Positions 36,447 to 43,904 of a stretch of DNA of 64,000 nt are shown here, piece by piece; the stretch's first letter is position 1; each line of letters starts with the position of its first letter. The notes under the pieces were generated by a model, which worked only from the letters and a program-made list of their open reading frames with translations, searched no databases and was not told where the DNA came from. Made by a program: the position numbers and the translations under genes. Origin of the DNA: WHSW01 sp963842795 (lineage in GTDB: Bacteria; Actinomycetota; Thermoleophilia; Solirubrobacterales; 70-9). The stretch covers positions 37,732 through 101,731 of the forward strand of contig CAWJHV010000002.1 of NCBI GenBank assembly GCA_963842795.1. Reading direction: 5' to 3'.

Positions 36447-37448
36447 TCAGCCAACGGTCACCGAAACGCGCTGCACCTCGTTGTTGGCATAGCCGCCGAG
36501 GTTCCACGGGGCGTCCACGGGCTGCGCGTTCCCGGCCGCGTCGGTGGCTCGACAGCAGAGCTCGTAGGCGCCGGGCTCGGCCGCCTCCCACTCCCACTCC
36601 CACCCGACCCACGACCACACGGAATCCTGGGCGCCGAGCCGGGCATCGCTCCAGCTCCTGCCTGCGTCGACGCTCACCTCGACCCGCTCGATCGGGCCAA
36701 ACCCGGACCAGGCGCGCCCCCGCACGGTGCACGGCCCGGGCTCGAGCACGCGCTCGCGGGTGGCAAAGTCCGGGATCCCGGGCGGGATCATCAGCGATCG
36801 CGGCACCATCCGGGTGACCGGCTCTCCCCGCTCGTCCGGCGTCTGGCGGAGGCGATAGCCGTGGGCCTGCTGATAGCCCTCGAACGGCCGCTCGAGGACG
36901 GTGATCTGCTCCAGCCACTTGACGCTGGTCATCCCGTACCACCCCGGAACGACGAGGCGCAGCGGAAAGCCGTGCTGGGGCGGAAGCGGCTCGCCGTTCA
37001 TCGCGTAGGCCAGCATCACCTCCTCGCGGTGCGCCTCGGCCAGCGGCAGGCTGCGCTCGAATCGCTGCCTCTCCCCCCCTTCGACCCCTCGATCGAGTCC
37101 CCCGAAGAGGACCTCGACCGCCTCGTCTCCGACCCCCGCCTCGTCGAGCAGGCGCGCCAACGGAACCCCGGTCCACTCGGCTGTGCCGACCGCCTCCAGC
37201 AGCCACGGCTGGCTCACCGGGCGGGGCGAGAGCCGGGCGCGGCCGTTGCCCGCGCACTCCATGGTCACGGCAAGCGTGGTCGCCGGGCGCGCGCGCAGCT
37301 CGTCGAGCGACAGCGAGAGCTCGCTCGCCACCCGGCCGTCGACGGTCAAGCGCCAACTCCCCGCCTCGACCACCGGGACGTCGTAATGGACGAGCAGGTA
37401 GTGCAGGCCCGCTGGCGTGCGGTCGTAGGCCAGGGCCTCGAGCGGCAT
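36447..37448 (-). CDS. Sulfite-oxidase-like molybdopterin enzyme, N-terminus unclear
   Basis: 333 residues from ATG 37448. The Mo-binding Cys motif TMECAGNGR lies near residue 63, then the substrate region PLRLVVPGWYGMTSVKWLEQITV, and a C-terminal dimerisation Ig-like domain (VEVSVDAGRSWSDARL...DAPWNLGGYANNEVQRVSVTVG). Members oxidise sulfite or related compounds. The same frame continues upstream as LTPAELRLATRNHG, which fits the family N-terminus, but no ATG, GTG or TTG occurs before a TAG at about 37561. The start is thus uncertain. No signal peptide or Tat motif is visible. It is divergent from the amidase fusion. Confidence 0.87.
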   Translation of the reverse strand: MPLEALAYDRTPAGLHYLLVHYDVPVVEAGSWRLTVDGRVASELSLSLDELRARPATTLAVTMECAGNGRARLSPRPVSQPWLLEAVGTAEWTGVPLARLLDEAGVGDEAVEVLFGGLDRGVEGGERQRFERSLPLAEAHREEVMLAYAMNGEPLPPQHGFPLRLVVPGWYGMTSVKWLEQITVLERPFEGYQQAHGYRLRQTPDERGEPVTRMVPRSLMIPPGIPDFATRERVLEPGPCTVRGRAWSGFGPIERVEVSVDAGRSWSDARLGAQDSVWSWVGWEWEWEAAEPGAYELCCRATDAAGNAQPVDAPWNLGGYANNEVQRVSVTVG

Positions 37449-37633
37449 GCCGTGGTTCCGGGTCGCGAGCCGCAGCTCGGCCGGGGTCAGCGCCTCCGAC
37501 GCTGCTACGCCCGGGAGCTCGGCTGCCGTATCTGTTGCGTCCGTGGCCGTGCGGCGATTCTAGGCCCGACCACACGGCTTCGTATATCGGGGCGGCTGGA
37601 GGCCATCTGCGTCACCTAGCCTCATGCCCGACC

Positions 37634-40600
37634 ATGGACACTCACCGCGGCGAGATCGACCGCCTCCACACGCCCCACAGCTCTCCCGGCCGGGACGGCG
37701 AGCGCCCGCAGGCGATCGTCATCCATACGACCGCGGGCTCGTTTGCGAGCGCCGCCGCCTGGTTCGCGGACCCGGAGAGCGGCGTCAGCTCGCACTACCT
37801 CGTGGGGCTCGACGGGCGCGTCGTCCAGCTCGTCGACGAGGCGGATACCGCCAGGCACGCCGGCAGGGTCCTCCACCCCACCGCCGCGCTCGCCGCCGAC
37901 CGCGACGACCTGAACCCGATCACGATCGGGATCGAGCTCGAGGACGGCGGAGAGCCGGAGCGGGTCGCGCGCCCCGAGGCTCAGTACGCGGCGGCCGCCG
38001 GGCTCGTCGTGGCCGCCTCCGACCGGTGGCGCTTTCCCATCGACCGCGACCACGTGATCGGCCATCGGGAGCTCTTCGCCGCGAAGGCCTGCCCCGGAAA
38101 CGTCGACCTCGACCGCCTGGTGGCGATGGCGCGATCCGCAGCGCGTGCCGGCCCGGCCCGAGCCGGGCCGGGCGAATCGACCCCGAGCCTCCTCTGCCTG
38201 CTGCCGGTCCGCGACGGCGCCGACGACCTCGCCGGCTATCTGCATTCGGCCGCCGGCCTCGGAGCTCGTGTGGTCGCGCTCGACGACGGCTCGTCCGACG
38301 CGACGGCGCAGCTGCTCGCCGCCGACCCGCTCGTGGCCGCGGTGCTGCCGAGCGGCGGGGGCCGCGAACCCGCGGCCGGATGGGACGACGCAGCCAACCG
38401 CCAGTCGCTGCTCGACCACGCGGCATCCACCGATTTCGACTGGCTCCTGTTTCTCGACGTCGACGAGCGGATCGACGCCGACGACGCCGCCGCGCTTCGC
38501 GACTTCCTCGGCTCCGACGCGATCCCCGGGCTCGCCTACGGCCTCCAGCTTCACCGGGCGTGGGGCGACCGGGCCGACCCCGAGCTCCGCTACGTCTACC
38601 GGCTGTTCGCCCGCCGGCCCGAGATGACCCTGCCCGCGGAGCGGCTTCACCTGAACCCCGTGCCGGTCGAGATCGGACGCCGCGCCTGGGTGCGGACCTC
38701 GATCCGCGTCCGCCACCTCGAGTCACCGGAACGGCTCGAGCGGCGGCGCGCGAAGTATGCGCTCGCCGACCCGGAGGGCGCCCATCGCGCCGGCACCGAG
38801 GCGATGCTCGCGCCGGCCCCCGAGCGGCTCGTCCCGTGGCCGCCGCGCCCCGACCGGATGGCGGTCGTCGGCGGCGCGAAGGCGCCACCCGCCGTCGCCG
38901 GTGCGGGCGAGGCGACCGGCTCCGACGGCTCGGGGCCGCTGCTGGTCTGCCTGCTGGCGGTGCGAAACGGAGCCGGCGAGCTCGACGAGTACCTCGAGAG
39001 CGCCGGCCGCTTCGCCGACGCCGTGGTCGCCCTCGACGACGGCTCGACCGATACGACCGCCGAGCTCTTGGCGAACGCTCCCCTGGTGGCGAAGCTTCAC
39101 CGCAACCCCACGCGGGACTCGTATGCGGGCTGGGACGACGCCGCCAACCGCCAGACGCTGCTCGACGCATGCGCGGAGCTCCGCCCGCGCTGGGTCCTGT
39201 ACCTCGACGCCGACGAGCGGATCGATCCCGACGACGCCGCTGCGCTGCGCGAGTTCGCCGCCCGTGAGGCCGTGCCGGGAGAGGCGTACGGCTTCCGCGT
39301 GCACCGGATGATCGGCTCGCTCGACGCGTACGACCGCGCGGAGCTCTGGGTCTACCGGATGTTCGCCCCGACCCCGGGGATGCGGATCCCGGACGAGCAC
39401 CGGCTCCACTTCGTGCCGGTTCCGGAGTCGATTCCCCGCACCCGCTGGCGCCAGACCACGGTCCGCATCCAGCATCTGGCCGGCCTCGACACGAACCGGC
39501 GCCGCTCGCGGATGCACAAGTACCGGCAGGCCGATCCCGACCGACGCTGGCAGGCCGACTACGAGCGCATCCTCGAAACCCGTCCCGCGCGCCCGTGGGT
39601 CGCCCGGCCGGCCGACCTGCCCGTACTCATCGCCCCCGGGCGCGGCGCCTCGCGGATCTCGGGCGACGACCTCGACTTCGAGGCGCCAGTGCTCTCGGCG
39701 ATCGTGATCGCCCACAACGACGAGTCCCGGATCGAGCGCACGGTGCGCTCCGTGGTCGAGCAGGAGTGCGGGCAGCCGTTCGAGGTCATCGTGGTCGTCA
39801 GCGGCACCGACGCGACGGCGGCGACGGTGGCGGCGCTCTTCCCGGACGTGACCCTCATCGACCTGGGAGAAAGGGCCCTGCCCGGCCGGGCACGGAACGC
39901 CGGGGTGCAGGCGGCGCGCGGCGACTACGTCTCGTTCCCCGGCTCGCACGTCGAGCTCCCGCCCGGCAGCCTCGCCGCACGGATCGCCGCGCACGAGGCC
40001 GGCTGGCCGATGGTCACCGGGTCGATCGTCAACGGCACCGAGACCCGCTCCGGCTGGGCCTCGTACTTCCTCGATCACTCGAGCTCGCTGCCCGGCCGGC
40101 CGTCGGGCGAGCTCGCCGCGGCTCCGGCGCACTGCTCATACGTGCGCCAGTTCGTCCTCGACGCCGGCGGCTTTCCCGACGACGTCCGCGCCGGCGAGGA
40201 CACGGTGTTGAACCAGGCGCTCTGGCGTCGCGGCCATCGGGCCTACCGCGCCCGCGAGATCCGGCTCGTCCACCGCAGTCCGTGCACGAACCCGGTGAAG
40301 CTCGCTCGCCATCACTTCGTCCGCGGGCGGGCGCTGGCGCGGATCATCCGCTCCACCGCCGGTCCGGGATCGCCGAAGCGCGGTTCCGGCCGCTTCCTGC
40401 GCGGTTACGCCCGCCGCCGGCTCGCCGCGACCGACCGGCGGGTCGCCGACTGGGGCGGCGAGCTGGCCGCCTCCTACGCGTCGGTGCGCCCGCTGGTCAG
40501 GCTCGGGATCGCCGCCGCCCATGTCGGGGCGCTGTTCGAATGGAGATTCGCGCGCTCAGGCTCCGTCGGCGGCCCCCGGGGCGAGCAGCCGCGAGACCGT

Positions 40601-40708
40601 GACCGGGCGCAGGCCGAGGTCGCGGAGCCCGCCGACGATCGCGGGCAGGGCCTCGACGGTCGCGGCGCAGTCGGCGCGGTCGTGAAGGAGCACGATCGAG
40701 CCACCTGA
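37634..40708 (+). CDS. N-acetylmuramoyl-L-alanine amidase fused to three GT2 glycosyltransferase domains
   Basis: 1024 residues. Residues 20-165 are an Amidase_2 (AmpD-like) zinc domain: VIHTTAG (His31), RDHVIGHREL (His144) and AKACPGN (Cys153) are the likely zinc ligands. Residues 186-400 and 437-650 are two similar GT2 domains, each with ALDDGSxD, GWDDAANRQ and LFLDVDERID or LYLDADERID. Residues 687-900 are a third GT2 domain whose DxD region reads SFPGSHVELPPG. The protein has no signal peptide. The amidase would act on peptidoglycan, while GT2 domains use nucleotide sugars in the cytoplasm. The last 51 residues lie antisense to the deacetylase gene. Confidence 0.85.
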   Translation: MDTHRGEIDRLHTPHSSPGRDGERPQAIVIHTTAGSFASAAAWFADPESGVSSHYLVGLDGRVVQLVDEADTARHAGRVLHPTAALAADRDDLNPITIGIELEDGGEPERVARPEAQYAAAAGLVVAASDRWRFPIDRDHVIGHRELFAAKACPGNVDLDRLVAMARSAARAGPARAGPGESTPSLLCLLPVRDGADDLAGYLHSAAGLGARVVALDDGSSDATAQLLAADPLVAAVLPSGGGREPAAGWDDAANRQSLLDHAASTDFDWLLFLDVDERIDADDAAALRDFLGSDAIPGLAYGLQLHRAWGDRADPELRYVYRLFARRPEMTLPAERLHLNPVPVEIGRRAWVRTSIRVRHLESPERLERRRAKYALADPEGAHRAGTEAMLAPAPERLVPWPPRPDRMAVVGGAKAPPAVAGAGEATGSDGSGPLLVCLLAVRNGAGELDEYLESAGRFADAVVALDDGSTDTTAELLANAPLVAKLHRNPTRDSYAGWDDAANRQTLLDACAELRPRWVLYLDADERIDPDDAAALREFAAREAVPGEAYGFRVHRMIGSLDAYDRAELWVYRMFAPTPGMRIPDEHRLHFVPVPESIPRTRWRQTTVRIQHLAGLDTNRRRSRMHKYRQADPDRRWQADYERILETRPARPWVARPADLPVLIAPGRGASRISGDDLDFEAPVLSAIVIAHNDESRIERTVRSVVEQECGQPFEVIVVVSGTDATAATVAALFPDVTLIDLGERALPGRARNAGVQAARGDYVSFPGSHVELPPGSLAARIAAHEAGWPMVTGSIVNGTETRSGWASYFLDHSSSLPGRPSGELAAAPAHCSYVRQFVLDAGGFPDDVRAGEDTVLNQALWRRGHRAYRAREIRLVHRSPCTNPVKLARHHFVRGRALARIIRSTAGPGSPKRGSGRFLRGYARRRLAATDRRVADWGGELAASYASVRPLVRLGIAAAHVGALFEWRFARSGSVGGPRGEQPRDRDRAQAEVAEPADDRGQGLDGRGAVGAVVKEHDRAT
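38189..39523 (+). repeat. Internal tandem duplication of a GT2 domain
   Basis: Residues 186-380 and 436-630 of the fusion protein align at a constant offset of 250 residues, for example GWDDAANRQSLLDHA at 249 and GWDDAANRQTLLDAC at 499, and DVDERIDADDAAALR and DADERIDPDDAAALR. A linker rich in Pro, Gly and Ala joins them. Confidence 0.8.
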
Positions 40709-41209
40709 CGCGCCGTCGTAGACGCGGTCGATGATCTGATCCGCGCCGTCGGCCTCCCAATCGCGGGGGTCGACGTCCCAGCCGACCGGCCGCATGCGCG
40801 CGAGCGCGCCGGCGACCGCAAGCGACGGCGACCACGAGAGATACGGCGGCCGGAAGAGGCGCGGGCGCGGAGCCCCGCAGGCCGTGATCGCCCTGGCGCT
40901 GCGAGCGAGCTCGGCCCACGTCCGAAGCGGCCGGCCGGCGAGCCTGGCGTGGCTCCAGCAGTGCGACCCGATCTCGTGGCCCGCGGCGACGAGCGCCGCG
41001 ACATCCGCCGAGCGCTCGCCCACCCGCGAGCCGACCAGGAAGAAGGTCGCCGGAACGTCGAGGCGTTCTAGCGTCGCGAGCAGATCGCCGCTCGTCGGGC
41101 CCGGCCCGTCGTCGAAGCTGAGGGCGACCTCGGGCCGCGGACGCCCCGCGGCAAAGCGCAGCGGACGCCGGTTGAGCGAGAGCCGGCCCGATGGGCCGCG
41201 TCCGCGCAC
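40556..41209 (-). CDS. Polysaccharide deacetylase (NodB domain)
   Basis: 217 residues with the CE4 motifs in order: SFDDGPGP, HEIGSHCWSH, FRPPYLSW, WDVDPRDW, SIVLLHDRAD. The enzyme removes N-acetyl groups from sugar polymers. There is no signal peptide; it starts at a GTG 3 bases after the stop of the Tat-type protein. Its 3' end lies opposite the last 153 bases of the amidase-glycosyltransferase gene. Confidence 0.93.
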   Translation of the reverse strand: MRGRGPSGRLSLNRRPLRFAAGRPRPEVALSFDDGPGPTSGDLLATLERLDVPATFFLVGSRVGERSADVAALVAAGHEIGSHCWSHARLAGRPLRTWAELARSARAITACGAPRPRLFRPPYLSWSPSLAVAGALARMRPVGWDVDPRDWEADGADQIIDRVYDGASGGSIVLLHDRADCAATVEALPAIVGGLRDLGLRPVTVSRLLAPGAADGA

Positions 41210-41212
41210 TCC

Positions 41213-41713
41213 CTAACGCAGGACGGCGCTCGCGGTCGCGACCGTGCCGAATCCCTCGTCGTCGCTGCCGGTCGCGTGCACGTGGATCGGGGCGGAGGTC
41301 CGGTTCGCGAGCCGCGTCGTGACGATCGCCATCGTGAAGGTCCGCGTGCCCGCCGCCCCGAGGAACATCGGCATCGACCGGGTCCCGATCAGGGCGAGGC
41401 CGGTCCCGAGGCGCAGGAAGGCGCTGAACGCCAGCCCCACCTCCTCGCCGCAGCTGACGGTCAGCCGCAGCTTCTGGTTGCTGATCGCCCAGGCGAGGCT
41501 GGGGGTATCGAGCTTCATCGTGACCAGCGGATAGAGGTCGTCGGGCGCCCCGGCCACCGCCGCCGAGGCGGTCTCGGGCTCGAGCGCGGCGGCGTACGAG
41601 GCGGCCGCGCCGATCGAAACGCCGCCGGCGACGAGCTGGCGGATCAGCGTCCGCCGGCTGATCCTGCCCTCGAGAAATGCTGCCACTGCCGCCTGCCTGG
41701 ACACGGCCCGCAC
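41213..41713 (-). CDS. Tat-type exported protein, unknown function
   Basis: 166 residues from GTG 41713 (GTG 41704 is also possible). The N-terminus has ISRRTLIRQLVAGGVSIGAAASYAAAL, a Tat-like signal (RR followed by a hydrophobic stretch). The remainder is beta-rich (LRLTVSCGEEVGLAFSAFLRLG, RTFTMAIVTTRLANRTSAPIHVHAT), in line with a small folded exported domain. It precedes the deacetylase by 3 bases, so the two are cotranscribed. The family is not recognised. Confidence 0.65.
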   Translation of the reverse strand: MRAVSRQAAVAAFLEGRISRRTLIRQLVAGGVSIGAAASYAAALEPETASAAVAGAPDDLYPLVTMKLDTPSLAWAISNQKLRLTVSCGEEVGLAFSAFLRLGTGLALIGTRSMPMFLGAAGTRTFTMAIVTTRLANRTSAPIHVHATGSDDEGFGTVATASAVLR

Positions 41714-41764
41714 TCTACCCGCGCCGCCGCGGCCCGTCCAGGTCCCGGGCAGAATGCGGCGCGC

Positions 41765-42634
41765 GTGCCCGAGGACCGAGAAACCCCGTTGACGCCGATC
41801 TTCGTCGTCGGCGTCCCGCGCTCGGGGACGACCTGGGTCCAGCGCCTGCTCGCCGCCCACCCCGATGCCTTCCCGCTGCTCGAGACCTACATGTTCTCGG
41901 GCCGCATCGGCCTCGGCGCGCTCTTCGGGCCCGTCCCGCCCGACGCGGGCGACGAGGCCCCCGCGGCCGCTCCCCCGGGCCTCGGGCGGCTGTTCACCCG
42001 CGGCGAGCTGCTCGTCGAAGCTCGGACGGTCGCGCGTCGCTGGCTCGAGGCCGGGGTGCCCGAGGGGACGCTCTTCGCGGTCGAGAAGAGCCCCTGGCAT
42101 CTGGACGAGCTGCCGCTGATAGCCGAGGTCCTTCCCGAGGCGAGGTTCGTGAACGTGCTCCGCGACGGCCGCGACGTCGCGGTCTCGCTGTACGAGGCCC
42201 GGCGGTCGTGGTCGCAATTCGGCTCAGCCGAGCCGGGGGACGTGGTCGGCGAGGCGGCGCGGTCGTGGTCGACCGGGTGCGCGCTCGCCGCGAAGGCCGC
42301 GCCGGCGCTCGGCGAGCGGTTGCTCGAGGTCCGCTACGAGCTGTTGCGCGCCGACCCGCGGGTGGGCTGCCGAGCCCTGCTGGCGCACTGCGGCATGCCC
42401 GCCGGCGAGGCGGACACCGATCACGCCGTCGCCTCGGCCGACATCGAGCTCGGCGATCGTCCCCACGGCGAGGGCCTTCCGATCCGCGCCGGGCGCGTCG
42501 GCGAGTGGCGCGAGCGATTCGGGATCGCCGACGCCCGCCGCTTCGACCGGGTCGCGGGCGCGACCCTCCGCGCCACCGGTTATGAGCCGGACCGACGCTG
42601 GTGGCTGCGCCGGCCGCTGCGATCGCGGCTCTGA
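41765..42634 (+). CDS. Sulfotransferase family protein
   Basis: 289 residues. The 5'-phosphosulfate loop is GVPRSGTTWVQRLLAAHP and the 3'-phosphate-binding part is NVLRDGRDVAVSLYEARR, the two signature elements for PAPS-dependent sulfotransferases. The C-terminal GRVGEWRERFG is also typical. The start is a GTG (VPEDRETPLTP). The acceptor is unknown; with sugar-active neighbours, a glycan or glycolipid acceptor is a guess. Confidence 0.92.
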   Translation: MPEDRETPLTPIFVVGVPRSGTTWVQRLLAAHPDAFPLLETYMFSGRIGLGALFGPVPPDAGDEAPAAAPPGLGRLFTRGELLVEARTVARRWLEAGVPEGTLFAVEKSPWHLDELPLIAEVLPEARFVNVLRDGRDVAVSLYEARRSWSQFGSAEPGDVVGEAARSWSTGCALAAKAAPALGERLLEVRYELLRADPRVGCRALLAHCGMPAGEADTDHAVASADIELGDRPHGEGLPIRAGRVGEWRERFGIADARRFDRVAGATLRATGYEPDRRWWLRRPLRSRL

Positions 42635-42653
42635 GCCGCCCTGCGGCCGGCGA

Positions 42654-43451
42654 TCAGCGGATCACCACGGCCGCCTCGGGGCTGGCGACCCTGAAGCTGA
42701 ACGACTCCTCGAGATAGAGGTTGACCCGTTCCGTGTCGTGCGAGGCGTAGCCGACCGAGATGTCCTGCCCGCACTCGAACAGGTAATCGCCGCCGCGCAG
42801 GCTGACCACGATCGCGCCCTCGATTCCAGGGGTCCAGACGAGAGGCCCCTCGAGGATCTGGCGCAGGTGCGAAAACAGCGGGTACCCGCCGTGCTCCGAG
42901 GTCTCGACGACCCGCTTGTAGTCGTCGCCGCTGAGGGCGAGGCCGTAGGGACCGCCGACGCCGCTTCGGAGCAGGAGCTCGACCGCGGCGGCGACCCGGC
43001 TCGGGTAGCGGTCGAGGTCGTCGCCGCGCTCGATCGCGGGGTGCGCGCACTCGCCGCAGATGCCGGAGATCGCCGCGTCCCCCCAACCGTTGAAGACCGC
43101 GCCGTTCTCGGCCGCGGCGAGCTCGTGCGCGGCGCGGTCGAGGTCGTCGAAGTCGACGTCCTCGGCGCCCCGATCCCCGGCCTGGAGCTCTTCGAGCTCG
43201 ACCGCGAACGGCGCCCGCAGCTCGACCAGCGGCAGGACGCGACGGCGCCCCGCCTCGAGCCGCTCGCCGGGCGCCGCGACCGGCTCCACCCGGCCGAGGC
43301 TGGTCGCCGAATGGCGCCAGCCGAGCGGACCGTCGAAGTCGACCAGGCGCCGCGCCGCCAGGCCCGGCACGAGGCGCTCGCGCGCCTCCTCGTCGATCAG
43401 CTCCCAGGCGGTGTCGGAGATCGGCGCGTGGCCGCGCAGCAGATGGTTCAT
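42654..43451 (-). CDS. Family 1 encapsulin shell protein
   Basis: 265 residues, the usual size. The family 1 encapsulin pattern is clear: MNHLLRGHAPISDTAWELID, RRVLPLVELRAPFAVELEELQ, GPYGLALSGDDYKRVVETSEHGGYPLFSHLRQIL, PLVWTPGIEGAIVVSLRGGDYLFECGQDISVGYASHD and VNLYLEESFSFRVASPEAAVVI. It forms an icosahedral protein shell that encloses cargo. Its ATG overlaps the stop of the ferritin-like cargo gene (ATGA), and the cargo carries a loading peptide. An iron-storage compartment is expected. Confidence 0.95.
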   Translation of the reverse strand: MNHLLRGHAPISDTAWELIDEEARERLVPGLAARRLVDFDGPLGWRHSATSLGRVEPVAAPGERLEAGRRRVLPLVELRAPFAVELEELQAGDRGAEDVDFDDLDRAAHELAAAENGAVFNGWGDAAISGICGECAHPAIERGDDLDRYPSRVAAAVELLLRSGVGGPYGLALSGDDYKRVVETSEHGGYPLFSHLRQILEGPLVWTPGIEGAIVVSLRGGDYLFECGQDISVGYASHDTERVNLYLEESFSFRVASPEAAVVIR

Positions 43452-43831
43452 CGCAGGCTCCCGATCCCCAGCGAGCCGTCGGCTCGCGGCGCCGGCGAGT
43501 CGTCGTCGCCCCCCTCGCCGGTCGCCTCCGCCTCGGCGGCCTCGCCGTGCTCGACGATGTCGCCTCCCTGAAACAGGACGCCCTCGGCGATCTCTCGCCA
43601 CTGCGGCTTGCGCCGCAGCAGGAACTCGAGGTCCATCGAGAAGTGCTTGTACTCCTCGCCGAGCGCGTCTGCCATCACCGCGCGCGCCTCGGAGTCGCGC
43701 TCGACCGCGAGCCGCTGCTCGTACCAGCCGATCGCCTCGGCCTCCTCGGTCAGCGATGCGCACAGGCGGGCGAAGGTCCGCGTCTCGGCCGGCAGCTCAT
43801 CGGGTGGCTCGTGGTACTGGTCGAATCCCAT
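43448..43831 (-). CDS. Encapsulated ferritin-like protein (EncFtn) with loading peptide
   Basis: 127 residues. MGFDQYHEPPDELPAETR and the helix SLTEEAEAIGWYEQRLAVERDSEARAVMADALGEEYKHFSMDLEFLLRRKP match EncFtn, with probable ferroxidase ligands in the E30/E32, E60 and H63 positions. An acidic linker (about 96-118) leads to the C-terminal DGSLGIGSLR, a typical encapsulin loading peptide. The protein oxidises Fe(II) inside the shell. The ATG has AAAGGA upstream and the stop overlaps the shell gene. Confidence 0.95.
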   Translation of the reverse strand: MGFDQYHEPPDELPAETRTFARLCASLTEEAEAIGWYEQRLAVERDSEARAVMADALGEEYKHFSMDLEFLLRRKPQWREIAEGVLFQGGDIVEHGEAAEAEATGEGGDDDSPAPRADGSLGIGSLR

Positions 43832-43904
43832 CTGCGTCCTTTCGAGATGCTCGGTGTGGCCAGGATCCGCCCGACAGCCTATTCGCGCGCGACGGAGTGC
43901 CGCG

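Noticed and set aside
35380..37575. Minus-strand frame of about 731 codons
   Set aside because: It lies opposite the ECF41 gene and in a different frame of the sulfite-oxidase-like gene; composition is Arg/Gly/Ala-rich with no domain.
42654..43451. Reading the encapsulin as a prophage capsid
   Set aside because: Shares the HK97 fold in principle, but the EncFtn cargo with a loading peptide and absence of phage genes make it a family 1 encapsulin.
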